NCBI GenBank assembly: GCA_004357435.1
Contig: SMVS01000044.1
Coordinates: 1 to 30,336, forward strand
Direction: 5' to 3'
DNA: 30,336 nucleotides
Origin: Nitrospina sp.
Lineage (GTDB): Bacteria > Nitrospinota > Nitrospinia > Nitrospinales > Nitrospinaceae
Shown here piece by piece: positions 1 through 8,076 of this stretch (the first letter of the stretch is position 1; every line of letters begins with the position of its first letter). The notes below the pieces were generated by a model, which was not told the DNA's origin, ran no database searches, and worked only from the letters and a program-made list of their open reading frames with translations. Made by a program: the position numbers and the translations under genes.

Positions 1-1203
1 GAGCGGCGTGCGGTAGTCGAGCCCCCGGTTCAGGGTGAGCAAGAACAGCAAGGCAATGATGCTGGTCATGCCCAGGTTGCTGATGGCAGGCCGGGCCGCG
101 CCAAGTTTTTGGGAAGCCCGTAAAAATCCAAAGGCGAGCAGAAAAGACAGGCCCAGCCCAGGCAGGTAAAATCGCGCTTCGGAAACCACCGGGTCTGAAG
201 GTGTCAGGCTGGACGCCGGCAGGTGGGTGATGACGACCCAGAGAAGCACCCATCGGATCACTGCCGATTTCGTAAATTTGAAAACCAGAACTCCGAGGCC
301 GATGCCAACCGCCGACAAGATGAACTGCCAATCAGCGAGCGTGGTGATTTTCCGAACATAGGGAACGAAACTCAGGTCAAGCGGCAGAAAAAATTTTGGC
401 AGGTAATAAAAAGTGAACGCCTTGATCTGGATCATCATGTACAGCGCCCGTTCTTCCAGCGATGGCGGTAGCTGACCGGGGGTGGAGAACGGATTTTCCA
501 AGCCAAGAATGCGCAGGAGTACATAAAAAATCAACGGCGACAGAACGGCCATCATCAAGGCCACATCCCTTTGTTGACGCGTGGTGGTGAAGATCAGATA
601 AATGGCCGCCATCAAGGGGAGGGTTGCCGCGACCACGCTGGTGCCGCACCCCAGCAGAAAAAATAATACCGCCAACCCCACAGTCACCCGTGAACGGGTT
701 CGTGGCGCGGCTTGGTGATTGAGGAAGATCAGTATGGCTAACAACCCGGCCAGATAAAACAACGTCACCAGTAATGAAGACCGGTCGGAAATATAAATCA
801 CCGCCTGCGTGTTGAACGGGTGAACGATGTGAATCGCGGCGGCGAAAAGAGGCAGACGGTCGAGGCTCGCCCTCTGCTCCGGGGGCGCGAGCCGAACCCA
901 CTGCCGGACCAGAAAATAAAATAAAAGCCCGACCGCCAGGTGAATAAAAAGATTAACCGCGTGGTAGCTCCAGGCCTCCGCACCACTCACGGCACGGTTC
1001 ATAGAAAAAACCGCCGCCAGGATGGGTTGGCTGAACATACTTGCGATCCAACCGGATTCAGCATTACTGGCAGAGGGCGGCGCCAGGATTGTTTGCTCAT
1101 CATTAAACAGGAAAGGCGTCTCTAAGGTTCCAAAATAAGCGAAGACGCCGAGCAGGAGGATCGCCAGGCAGGAAATCGCGTGTTTTTTAAGGTCGGAATT
1201 CAT
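1..1203 (-). CDS. TMTC/GT-C-like polytopic membrane protein, 3' end missing
   Basis: An uninterrupted minus-strand frame runs from ATG at 1203 to the window edge (401 codons, no stop). The start MNSDLKKHAISCLAILLLG gives a short cytoplasmic leader and a first membrane helix. At least seven further hydrophobic segments follow. Near residues 145-165 is HPFNTQAVIYISDRSSLL, which resembles the HPxxTExVxYxxGR loop of TMTC/DUF1736-type membrane proteins. Early NDEQTIL sits where the acidic first-loop motif of GT-C glycosyltransferases is expected. Family members usually carry C-terminal TPR repeats, which here would lie beyond the edge. By family it may act in sugar transfer or cell-surface assembly at the inner membrane, but its substrate cannot be read. 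It is divergent from the regulator at 1429. The coding call is firm; the family call is moderate. Confidence 0.72.
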   Translation of the reverse strand, partial: MNSDLKKHAISCLAILLLGVFAYFGTLETPFLFNDEQTILAPPSASNAESGWIASMFSQPILAAVFSMNRAVSGAEAWSYHAVNLFIHLAVGLLFYFLVRQWVRLAPPEQRASLDRLPLFAAAIHIVHPFNTQAVIYISDRSSLLVTLFYLAGLLAILIFLNHQAAPRTRSRVTVGLAVLFFLLGCGTSVVAATLPLMAAIYLIFTTTRQQRDVALMMAVLSPLIFYVLLRILGLENPFSTPGQLPPSLEERALYMMIQIKAFTFYYLPKFFLPLDLSFVPYVRKITTLADWQFILSAVGIGLGVLVFKFTKSAVIRWVLLWVVITHLPASSLTPSDPVVSEARFYLPGLGLSFLLAFGFLRASQKLGAARPAISNLGMTSIIALLFLLTLNRGLDYRTPL

Positions 1204-1350
1204 TTTAAATGCCACAATCAGGGAAAATTACTCGATTAAATTCGATAAAATATTAAAATTTTTGTGCTTTTTGATTCATTTTGGCTAATTATTTAACAAT
1301 AATCATATAAAAACAAACGTAATATTACTAATTTACCACTAATGTATGTT

Positions 1351-1380
1351 TTTCCATATATATTTTAAATAGTGTATACT
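1351..1380 (+). promoter_or_regulatory. Candidate sigma70-type promoter for the sigma54 activator
   Basis: TTTCCA (1351-1356), an 18-bp spacer and TATACT (1375-1380) lie about 50 bp upstream of the ATG at 1429. The divergent intergenic region 1204-1428 is very AT-rich and holds no gene that I can see. The -35 box is weak (4 of 6), so this is tentative. Confidence 0.3.
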
Positions 1381-1428
1381 TCCTTCCAATAAGGCCTTTT
1401 TCAAAGAGAAACCACCAAGGTTGGGATT

Positions 1429-2916
1429 ATGAAGCAAATTACTCAATTTGCCAACATCATGACGCTCCGCAAGATTTCTTCCCTGTTTCAGACCACTTTT
1501 GAAGAGGTCGATGAACTGTTGAACGTGGTGTTGGAAACCGCCCTGCAAGTGGTCGGCGCCAAAAACGCTTCTCTGCTGATGCTGGATGCAAAAACCAACA
1601 ACCTGCAATTTTATCAGGCTTCCGGTCCGGCCAGCAGTCAATTGACTGTGGTGGATATCCCGCAAGGAGTGGGGTTGGCGGGTATCGTGGCCAACACGGG
1701 TGAGATGATCGTGTCCAACGACGTGCGCAATGACGATCGCTGGCTCAGCGAAGTCAGCGAAAAGACAGATATGGAGGTGACGTCCATTGTCAGCCTACCG
1801 TTGAAGCTGAACAACAAGGTGATAGGCGTTGTGCAATTTTTGGACAAGAAGGATGGCAGTCCTTTCAGCGAAAGCGATACGGCCACTCTCAGCCAGTTTG
1901 CGCGAATGATGGCGATATTTTTTCAGGTCACGAAGAGCAACGAAAAATTGGGTGAGGAGTTCGACCGGCTTCAGGAAAAATATCGCCAGCAATACTCCAT
2001 TGTGGGAGAAAGCCCGGCCATCATGAAAAGCATCAAGCAGGCGGAAAAGGTGGCCCACTCGAAGGCTTCCATTTTGATCACAGGCGAGAGCGGTACCGGC
2101 AAGGAATTGTTTGCGCATCTCATCCACGATCTCAGTTCCCGGCAGACCAAACCTTTTGTGTCGATCAGTTGCGGTGCCTTGCCCGTCTCTATTCTGGAAC
2201 GTGAATTGTTCGGCAACGAAAAAGGGGCGTTCACCGGCGCCGACTCCCGCAAGATAGGCCTGTTTGAAGCGGCGGACGGCGGCACTTTGTTTCTCGACGA
2301 AATCGGTGAAATGCCGGTCGACATGCAGGTCAAACTTTTGCGGGTCATTCAGGAAGAGGCCTTCATCCGCTTGGGCGGCACCACCACGGTACAGGTGGAC
2401 GTGCGAATTTTGTCCGCCACCAATCAGGACCTCCAAAAAATGATTGATGAGGGCCGGTTCCGGCAAGACCTGTTCTATCGTATCAACGTCATCAACATTG
2501 AACTGCCGCCCCTGAGGGATCGGCAGGAAGATATCGCGGACCTGGTGCATTATTTCATTCGCAAGCACACCCCCGAAGGGCAACCCTCCAAAAAATTTAA
2601 AAAAGGACTGGTGCCGTTTTTAGAGGGTTATCATTGGCCGGGAAATATTCGCCAGCTGGAGAACTCGGTGGAGCGGGCTATCGTACTGGAAGACGGGGAT
2701 GAGTTGACTACCGATTCTTTCGATTTTGAATCCACCAAATCGCCGGTGGACGTCAACGTGGGCGCCACCTTGAAAAATGCCACGGACATGTTTCGTCAGT
2801 CTTTCATCGGCAACACTCTCAGGTCCACCCAGGGCAACCGCACTAAGGCGGCAAAAATTTTGGGTGTACAGCGGTCTTATCTTTCCCGGTTGCTCAAGGA
2901 ATTGGGAATCGCTTGA
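1429..2916 (+). CDS. Sigma54-dependent Fis-family transcriptional activator with N-terminal GAF domain
   Basis: This 495-aa bacterial enhancer-binding protein has the order GAF sensor (about 20-170), linker, AAA+ domain (about 195-430) and C-terminal Fis-type helix-turn-helix (about 450-495). Visible motifs are Walker A GESGTGKE (219-226), the sigma54-contacting loop GAFTGA (266-271), Walker B-region FLDEIGEM (DE at 290-291) and an arginine-finger region FRQDLFYRINV. The HTH reads NRTKAAKILGVQRSYLSRLLKEL. All core residues needed to remodel RNA polymerase-sigma54 are present. There is no response-regulator receiver domain, so control is presumably by ligand binding to the GAF domain rather than by phosphorylation. 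No kinase or obvious -24/-12 promoter lies nearby, so its targets are unknown. The closest architecture is NorR/NifA/FhlA-like; no specific name is justified. Confidence 0.93.
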   Translation: MKQITQFANIMTLRKISSLFQTTFEEVDELLNVVLETALQVVGAKNASLLMLDAKTNNLQFYQASGPASSQLTVVDIPQGVGLAGIVANTGEMIVSNDVRNDDRWLSEVSEKTDMEVTSIVSLPLKLNNKVIGVVQFLDKKDGSPFSESDTATLSQFARMMAIFFQVTKSNEKLGEEFDRLQEKYRQQYSIVGESPAIMKSIKQAEKVAHSKASILITGESGTGKELFAHLIHDLSSRQTKPFVSISCGALPVSILERELFGNEKGAFTGADSRKIGLFEAADGGTLFLDEIGEMPVDMQVKLLRVIQEEAFIRLGGTTTVQVDVRILSATNQDLQKMIDEGRFRQDLFYRINVINIELPPLRDRQEDIADLVHYFIRKHTPEGQPSKKFKKGLVPFLEGYHWPGNIRQLENSVERAIVLEDGDELTTDSFDFESTKSPVDVNVGATLKNATDMFRQSFIGNTLRSTQGNRTKAAKILGVQRSYLSRLLKELGIA

Positions 2917-2941
2917 CCTGCCGTTGCCGATCCGCTATAAA
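2913..2941 (+). promoter_or_regulatory. Probable sigma70 promoter of the folD-xseAB-tlyA run
   Basis: TTGACC (2913-2918), a 17-bp spacer and TATAAA (2936-2941) make a near-consensus promoter. It overlaps the stop codon of the upstream regulator and lies about 110 bp before the folD ATG. It would allow the folD run to be transcribed independently of the regulator. Confidence 0.55.
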
Positions 2942-3049
2942 TTTTTTTTAAAATTGGACACCGCGTTGGGTCCGGCAGAATGGCATTGATCTCGGCGCTG
3001 ATTTTCTGTCGCTGATGCCAACCGGTATCCCCCAGGAGAAAATAGTTTC

Positions 3050-3898
3050 ATGCAACTCATTGATGGCAAAAAAGTATCGGGTACGATTAAGGAGCGGGTG
3101 GCGGCCCGCGTGCAGGAGCTGCAGTCCAAAACCGGCAAAGTGCCGGGACTGGCCGTGGTGCTGGTGGGCGAAGATCCGGCTTCCGCAATTTATGTCAGAA
3201 ACAAAAACAAGATCTGTGAGCAAATGGGGTTTCAATCCTTCACCCATAACCTGCCCGCGGATACCGGGGAATCGCAACTGCTGGCTTTGGTGGACGAGCT
3301 CAACCGCGACCCGGCGGTGGATGGCATCCTGGTGCAATTGCCGCTTCCCCAGCAGATCAACAGCCAGCGAATTTTGGAGGCCATCGATCCCGCCAAGGAT
3401 GTGGACGGTTTTCATCCGGTCAACGTGGGTCACCTGGCTGGCGGCCACAAGACCTTGGTGCCGTGTACCCCGGCGGGCATCATCGAAATGCTGGATTATT
3501 ATAAAATCGACATTGAAGGCAAGCACGCAGTCATTCTCGGTCGCAGTAACATTGTCGGCAAGCCCATGGCCTTTTTACTTCTGCAGAGAAACGCCACCGT
3601 CACCATTTGTCATTCCAGGACGCGCGACCTGAAAACCATGGCGCGCTCGGCGGATATTCTGGTGGCCGCCATTGGCCGGCCCGGATTTGTCACCGCCGAC
3701 ATGGTTCAGAAAGGCGCGGTGGTGATTGATGTCGGCATCAACCGGGTCGATGGCAAGCTGGTGGGCGACGTCGCTTTCGATGCCGTGGCCAAGCTGGCGG
3801 CCTACATCACTCCTGTGCCCGGCGGGGTCGGACCGATGACCATTGCCATGCTCATGCAGAATACGGTGACCGCGCACGAGCGAATCCATAACCTTTAG
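3050..3898 (+). CDS. folD: Bifunctional methylenetetrahydrofolate dehydrogenase/methenyltetrahydrofolate cyclohydrolase FolD
   Basis: FolD interconverts 5,10-methylene-, 5,10-methenyl- and 10-formyl-tetrahydrofolate using NADP, supplying one-carbon units for purines and initiator tRNA. The 282-aa length is typical. Family signatures are all present: the catalytic YVxxK region with Tyr48 and Lys52, GILVQLPLP (92-100), PAKDVDG (114-120), the nucleotide-binding GRSNIVGKP (164-172) and C-terminal PGGVGPMT (257-264). The start is supported by AGGAG about 10 nt upstream of ATG 3050. xseA follows after a 16-bp gap, so the genes are likely cotranscribed. Confidence 0.97.
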   Translation: MQLIDGKKVSGTIKERVAARVQELQSKTGKVPGLAVVLVGEDPASAIYVRNKNKICEQMGFQSFTHNLPADTGESQLLALVDELNRDPAVDGILVQLPLPQQINSQRILEAIDPAKDVDGFHPVNVGHLAGGHKTLVPCTPAGIIEMLDYYKIDIEGKHAVILGRSNIVGKPMAFLLLQRNATVTICHSRTRDLKTMARSADILVAAIGRPGFVTADMVQKGAVVIDVGINRVDGKLVGDVAFDAVAKLAAYITPVPGGVGPMTIAMLMQNTVTAHERIHNL

Positions 3899-3914
3899 TT
3901 TTCCGGCGAATTCC

Positions 3915-5276
3915 ATGTCCCAGGAAACCGATCTCAATTCCGCAGAAGAGGACAACCGGGTTTTCAGTGTTTCGGAAATCACCCGGGATATCCGCTCCAT
4001 TCTGGAAACGGCGTTTGACACGGTGTGGATCGAAGGCGAAATTTCCAATTACCGTGTGGTGGCTTCGGGTCACGCCTATTTTGTTTTGAAGGACGACAAG
4101 GCGCAGATTCGCGGCGTCCTGTTTCGTGGACAGAGGTCGGCCCTCAAGTTCACCCCGGAAAATGGCGACCAGGTGTTGTTGCTGGGGCGGGTGACCGTTT
4201 ACGATGCGCGTGGCGAGTACCAGATCATTGTTGAGACGATGGAGCCGCGGGGCCTCGGCGCTCTGCAAAAAGCTTATGAGCAGTTGAAAGACAAGTTGTC
4301 GAAGGCGGGCCTGTTCGATGACGCGCACAAAAAACCCCTGCCCGAGTTTCCCTGGAAGGTGGGCGTGGTCACGTCCCCCACCGGCGCCGCCATCCGCGAC
4401 ATTTTAAACATCATCCAGCGCAGAAATCCCAAGGTTTCGGTTCTGCTTTATCCCGTCAAGGTGCAGGGTGAGGGTTCCGCTGAAGAGATTGCCACGGCCA
4501 TCAAAGAGTTGAACCGTTTCCCTGATATCGAGGTGTTGATCATCGGGCGCGGCGGGGGATCGATTGAAGATTTATGGGCCTTCAATGAGGAAGTGGTGGC
4601 GCGCGCGGTGTACGACTCCAAAATTCCGGTGATCTCCGCCGTCGGCCACGAAATCGATTTCACCATCGCCGATTTTGTGGCGGACCTGCGGGCGCCGACC
4701 CCTTCCGCCGCCGCTGAGCTGGCGGTGCCCGTTTTGGAGGAAACGATAGACGATCTGTGCGCTCTTACCGAGCAGTTGTTGATGTCCATGCAGGATCAAA
4801 TAGACGATCATAAAAATCAGCTCAAACAGATGATCGACCGCCGCTTTTTTCGGGAACCCCGGCAAATTCTGGAACGCCCGGCCCAGCGGTTGGACGAATG
4901 GACGCAACGGTTGCTACGCGGGTTGGATCAGTGGTTGCTCGTCCAACGGGAACGGTTGGGCGGTGTGGCGCATCGCTTGTTCCAGGCCTCGCCCGGCAAA
5001 GTCCTGATGGTTTTGGAATCCAAACGCGCCGGGTTGCACCACACCTTGCTCCGGCAAATCGATTCGCAACGACGCCTGCACCGGCAACGTTTCGAGGGAC
5101 TCGCGAAAAATCTGCACGCGCTCAGCCCGTTGTCGGTTCTGGACCGCGGTTACAGCATCGCCACCCACAGCGGCAAGGCGATCAAGTCCAGTGGCGAAGT
5201 TAAAAAAGGCGACGCGGTACAGGTCCGGTTGTCAAAAGGCAAGCTGGACTGTACGGTCGATGACACGGTAGAATAA
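3915..5276 (+). CDS. xseA: Exodeoxyribonuclease VII large subunit XseA
   Basis: XseA is the catalytic subunit of exonuclease VII, which degrades single-stranded DNA into oligonucleotides together with XseB. The protein is 453 aa, a normal length. It has an N-terminal OB fold (about 15-115, FSVSEITRDIRSILE and IEGEISNYR). The catalytic domain contains VGVVTSPTGAAIRD, then IGRGGGSIEDLWAFN, then SAVGHEIDFTIADFVADLR. A long helical region (about 275-400) and the conserved end segment LSPLSVLDRGYSI follow. The gene sits between folD and xseB, a common arrangement. Confidence 0.97.
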   Translation: MSQETDLNSAEEDNRVFSVSEITRDIRSILETAFDTVWIEGEISNYRVVASGHAYFVLKDDKAQIRGVLFRGQRSALKFTPENGDQVLLLGRVTVYDARGEYQIIVETMEPRGLGALQKAYEQLKDKLSKAGLFDDAHKKPLPEFPWKVGVVTSPTGAAIRDILNIIQRRNPKVSVLLYPVKVQGEGSAEEIATAIKELNRFPDIEVLIIGRGGGSIEDLWAFNEEVVARAVYDSKIPVISAVGHEIDFTIADFVADLRAPTPSAAAELAVPVLEETIDDLCALTEQLLMSMQDQIDDHKNQLKQMIDRRFFREPRQILERPAQRLDEWTQRLLRGLDQWLLVQRERLGGVAHRLFQASPGKVLMVLESKRAGLHHTLLRQIDSQRRLHRQRFEGLAKNLHALSPLSVLDRGYSIATHSGKAIKSSGEVKKGDAVQVRLSKGKLDCTVDDTVE

Positions 5277-5299
5277 GGAATCAATGGGAGAATTCATTT

Positions 5300-5539
5300 A
5301 TGGCGGAAATTAAATTTGAAAAAGCGATGGACCGGTTGGAGAAGATCGTCGAGGAGCTGGAAAAAGGCGAACTGGATATCGACAAATCTCTGGAGATATT
5401 CGAAGAAGGTATCAAGATGTCGCGCGTCTGTTCCAAAAAACTGAACGAGGCGGAACAGAAAATTGAAAAACTGACCCGCGATAAAAAAGGCGACCTGGTG
5501 ACAGACCTGTTTCCAACGGGAGCAAAGGATGCCGAGTAA
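5300..5539 (+). CDS. xseB: Exodeoxyribonuclease VII small subunit XseB
   Basis: This 79-aa protein has the typical XseB helical hairpin: FEKAMDRLEKIVEELEKGELDIDKSLEIFEEG is the family core (given in short form: FEKAM..LEKIVEELE..ELDIDKSL..FEEG). It binds the long helical region of XseA and is needed for active exonuclease VII. GGGAG lies about 9 nt upstream of ATG 5300. The 3' end overlaps the in-frame ATG of tlyA by 11 nt, suggesting translational coupling. Confidence 0.95.
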   Translation: MAEIKFEKAMDRLEKIVEELEKGELDIDKSLEIFEEGIKMSRVCSKKLNEAEQKIEKLTRDKKGDLVTDLFPTGAKDAE

Positions 5540-6322
5540 GAAAGTCCGCGTCGATCAACTCCTCGTAAAAAAAAACTGGTGTCCTCCCGCGAGCGTGCCC
5601 ACAGCTTGATCCTTGCAGGTAAGGTCCGGGCGGGAGATGTCGTGATCGACAAACCCGGCCGGCTGGTCACGGAAGATGTCGCTCTCAACATTCAGGCAGA
5701 CTCTAACCCCTACGTCGGGCGCGGCGGACTGAAGCTGGCGCACGGCCTTCAGATATTTAATATTGATCCAACGGGGAAAGTCGCCGTCGATATCGGCGCT
5801 TCCACCGGCGGTTTCACCGATTGCCTGCTCCAGCACGGAGCCCGTAAAGTGTTCGCGGTGGACGTCGGCTACGGTCAACTCGATTGGAAACTGCAATCGG
5901 ATCAACGGGTGACCATCGTCGACCGTAAAAACGGCCGCCACCTGGCACTTGCGGACATTGAAGGAGAGCCGGTGGACCTGGCGGTCATCGACGTGGCGTT
6001 CATTTCACTCAAGTTGATCCTGCCGCCAGCGATGGCGGTGTTGCAACCGGCAGGTGAAATAGTGGCTCTGGTCAAACCGCAATTTGAAGTGGGACGGGAA
6101 GAAGTGGAAAACAAGGGTGTCATCCGCGACCGCAAAAAACATTTGAAAGTCCTGCTGGAGTTGCACGCGTTTGTGGCGGACCAAGGCTGGGTGTTGAGCG
6201 GCCTCACGCCCTCGCCCATCACCGGCCAAAAAGGCAACCGCGAATACCTGATCCATTGCCGGGAAAAAACTTGCGGCACGGCGCTGGACGCGAGTCTCAT
6301 ACCGGAAAGAATAGAAGGCTGA
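5529..6322 (+). CDS. tlyA: TlyA-family rRNA ribose methyltransferase, read through a -1 frameshift
   Basis: TlyA joins an S4 RNA-binding domain to an FtsJ/RrmJ-like SAM-dependent 2'-O-methyltransferase acting on rRNA. ATG 5529 follows GGGAG and overlaps xseB. It encodes MPSKKVRVDQLLVKKN, the exact start expected of an S4 domain, but that frame stops at 5607. From 5576 the -1 frame continues LVSSRERAHSLILAGKV, the rest of the S4 motif, then to 6322. The junction is A_AAA_AAC (5570-5576). Joined there the protein is 264 aa, the family norm. Later motifs are VDIGASTGGFTDCL, VFAVDVGYGQLDWKL and KPQFEVGREEV. Without the shift only a GTG at 5579 is available, giving an S4 domain lacking its first strand and helix. 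Programmed frameshifting, a homopolymer sequencing error and recent gene damage are all possible. The family call is very sure. Confidence 0.9.
5570..5576 (+). promoter_or_regulatory. Candidate -1 programmed frameshift slippery heptamer in tlyA
   Basis: A nine-A run (5567-5575) followed by C places A_AAA_AAC exactly in phase with the ATG 5529 frame (codons AAA AAC). Seven bases downstream, CTCCCGC (5584-5590) can pair with GCGGGAG (5630-5636). This is a GC-rich 7-bp stem at the spacing typical of stimulatory structures. Its loop is 39 nt, which is long. No internal Shine-Dalgarno-like stimulator is visible. Confidence 0.6.
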
Positions 6323-6334
6323 TGATGGGATGTT

Positions 6335-6691
6335 TTACAGTTCGTCCTGGAACACGACGAAGGCGTCTTTCGGGTAGACCAGGTGGGTTTCGCCCCATTG
6401 GTTGGGGGTTTGGCAACTCCACTCCGATTCGTCTTCGAGTTCTTTGAGGCGGATGCCGCCCGACCCGCCATAAATCAGCAGGGCCACGCCATCTCCCGAC
6501 TCCTCGACCCGGCAGGCGAACGCCGGGCAGGGCCGGTCGCTCGCCGCATCCCAGCCGCTGACCTGGACCGGTTTTTCTTCACCCGCCACCGAATACTTGA
6601 TGCAATACACTTCGCGGGGAGTTTCCACTTCGCGGTACACCATGCTGAAATTTTTATCGACGTTGTTCCCGTTTTCGACTTCAATGAACAT
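6335..6691 (-). CDS. Unrecognised small acidic protein
   Basis: This 118-aa minus-strand frame starts MFIEVENGNNVDKNF and ends DAFVVFQDEL. It is acidic, has three cysteines and no membrane segment or signal peptide. The sequence reads like a soluble beta-rich fold (alternating hydrophobic residues, REVYCIKYSVAG, GDGVALLIYGGSGG). I do not recognise the family. It is convergent with tlyA (12 bp between stops). The upstream region has no strong ribosome binding site. An overlapping plus-strand frame (6383-6739) is Pro/Arg/Phe-rich and looks like a shadow, so this strand is preferred. Confidence 0.6.
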   Translation of the reverse strand: MFIEVENGNNVDKNFSMVYREVETPREVYCIKYSVAGEEKPVQVSGWDAASDRPCPAFACRVEESGDGVALLIYGGSGGIRLKELEDESEWSCQTPNQWGETHLVYPKDAFVVFQDEL

Positions 6692-6734
6692 GACCGTTTT
6701 TTTTCAAGAGGACTAATGCTTTTATTTTATGCCC

Positions 6735-6865
6735 CATAATTGTTGAACGCAAGCGGAGTGTGACCCAGATTGCATCTGGAGGCAGATGGCAAAACTATGA
6801 ATCATGCCCAATAACTGTTGAGCGCCTATCCGAGCGCGGCCCTATTTGCGCCGGCGTTCCGCCGG
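6735..6865 (-). repeat. Stop-codon-abutting palindromic repeat, copy 1
   Basis: Directly after the HD-GYP stop codon (minus strand) comes hairpin CCGGCG-gaa-CGCCGG (6851-6865). Further along, GTTGAACGCAAGCGGAG (6741-6757) followed by TGACC is close to the core GTTGAGC..AAG..GAGTTTGACC seen in the copies at 16430, 18093-18134 and 24701. There is also GTTGAGCGC at 6818-6826. No gene is visible here. Confidence 0.6.
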
Positions 6866-7834
6866 TTATTTCAGGGCGATCGCATTAAAAAACGTGGTCA
6901 GCAGTTGGGGATCGAAACTATCGGGAATGTTGTCTTTCATGAGGGTCAGAGCCTGAAATGGGGTCATTCGTTGGCGGAAGGGCCGGTCGCAGGTCAGCGC
7001 GTTGAATACGTCCATGATTTTACAGATTCTGCCGTGGTATGAAATTCTATTGCCTTTCAACTGGTGGGGATAGCCCGAGCCATCAAAATTTTCGTGATGC
7101 TCCCGCGCCATGTCCAAAACAATGTCGGAAAAGCCTCGCATATCTTTCAACAGTTTTCTGCCGAAGGAAGGATGTTTGTGAACCTCTTGGGTTTCATCGG
7201 CATCCAATGCCTTCTCTTTAAGCAGTATTGCAGAGGGAATAAATTTTTTGCCGAGGTCGGCAAACAATCCGCCAATAAACGTCTCGCGGAGTTCCTTCGG
7301 ATCCATCTTTAATTCGATGCCCAGAGCGAGGCAGTAATAGCCGACGTTGACGCAGTGGGTCGCCACCCGGCTGTCCTGACGAGTGATGGCAAAAATTTTC
7401 GACAGGCAAATCGGCTCCCTGGCCTGCGCTTCCATGAGCAGGTTTGGAATTTCTTCCAAAGCGGTCAGGATTCTCTCGGAGGTCTCGAATTCCAGATAGT
7501 CATTAATGATACGAATGGCGATGGGATAAATTCTTTGGAAGACTTCCAGGGTCGGCGGCGATTCCTGGAGTATGCCCAGTTTTAAATTTTTGACCAGGCA
7601 ATTGCGGTAGTAACTGTAGAGTTCCTCTTCGTGGACATAGAATTCATGATGGTCCTTTTCCCTCAATACTTTGTACAAATGGGAATAATCGGAGGGGTGA
7701 TAATCCAAAAATTTTAAAAATTTTCCGCCGGATTCACCGCCGCCTTTATAAAATATCCCAAACCCCTCTTTCCAATCCTTCTCCAAAAAATCTTTTGGGA
7801 GGGGTTTATAATCGTCGGAGCGCGTATCCGCCAT
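6866..7834 (-). CDS. HD-GYP domain protein with altered HD motif
   Basis: This 322-aa protein is soluble. Residues 1-145 form an unrecognised N-terminal region and about 150-320 an HD-GYP domain, the fold of cyclic-di-GMP phosphodiesterases. Conserved family landmarks are a His at 160 (THCVNVGYY), HP at 220-221, HHE at 246-248 and DGSGYP at 251-256. Asp275 in CKIMDVFNALT and the RPFR segment (284-287) are also present. The metal-binding His-Asp pair, normally LLHDIGK, reads LFADLGK: Ala192-Asp193 (codon 7259-7261 is Ala). Loss of this His may abolish or change catalysis, so the protein could be a c-di-GMP sensor or a degenerate enzyme. It stands alone with long flanking gaps. No clear ribosome binding site precedes ATG 7834. 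Confidence 0.85.
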   Translation of the reverse strand: MADTRSDDYKPLPKDFLEKDWKEGFGIFYKGGGESGGKFLKFLDYHPSDYSHLYKVLREKDHHEFYVHEEELYSYYRNCLVKNLKLGILQESPPTLEVFQRIYPIAIRIINDYLEFETSERILTALEEIPNLLMEAQAREPICLSKIFAITRQDSRVATHCVNVGYYCLALGIELKMDPKELRETFIGGLFADLGKKFIPSAILLKEKALDADETQEVHKHPSFGRKLLKDMRGFSDIVLDMAREHHENFDGSGYPHQLKGNRISYHGRICKIMDVFNALTCDRPFRQRMTPFQALTLMKDNIPDSFDPQLLTTFFNAIALK

Positions 7835-7988
7835 GGTTCAATACCGTTGAGAGGTCTTCAGCCGGAGTTAAAAATATTGAGATTTGGATTGGGTAAAATC
7901 GACGTTTTTTTCAGCAAACACCCAACAGCTTATATTAATCCATATCGGAAATTTTTCATATAATCGATAAAGGGTGGGTCACCAAAGC

Positions 7989-8019
7989 AGTCGCCTTTTC
8001 AATCGAGATTCGATATAAT
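7989..8019 (+). repeat. 31-bp direct repeat, left copy
   Basis: This copy matches 10781-10811 at 28 of 31 positions. It ends in TATAAT (8014-8019), 58 bp before the small secreted protein gene, so it may also supply a -10 promoter element. The surrounding 7835-8076 region is AT-rich with no gene visible. Confidence 0.75.
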
Positions 8020-8076
8020 TGGAATAATATAACTGATAATGACAGTGCGATTTTTATAAAGAGCTGTAAAAATCCA

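Noticed and set aside
377..986. Two minus-strand frames of 174 and 62 codons
   Set aside because: They overlap the long, uninterrupted membrane-protein frame 1-1203 in other phases and are Arg/Pro/Gly/His-rich, typical of shadows.
6383..6739. 118-codon plus-strand frame
   Set aside because: It is antisense to 6335-6691, with unnatural composition and part in repeat DNA; the minus-strand frame is more protein-like.
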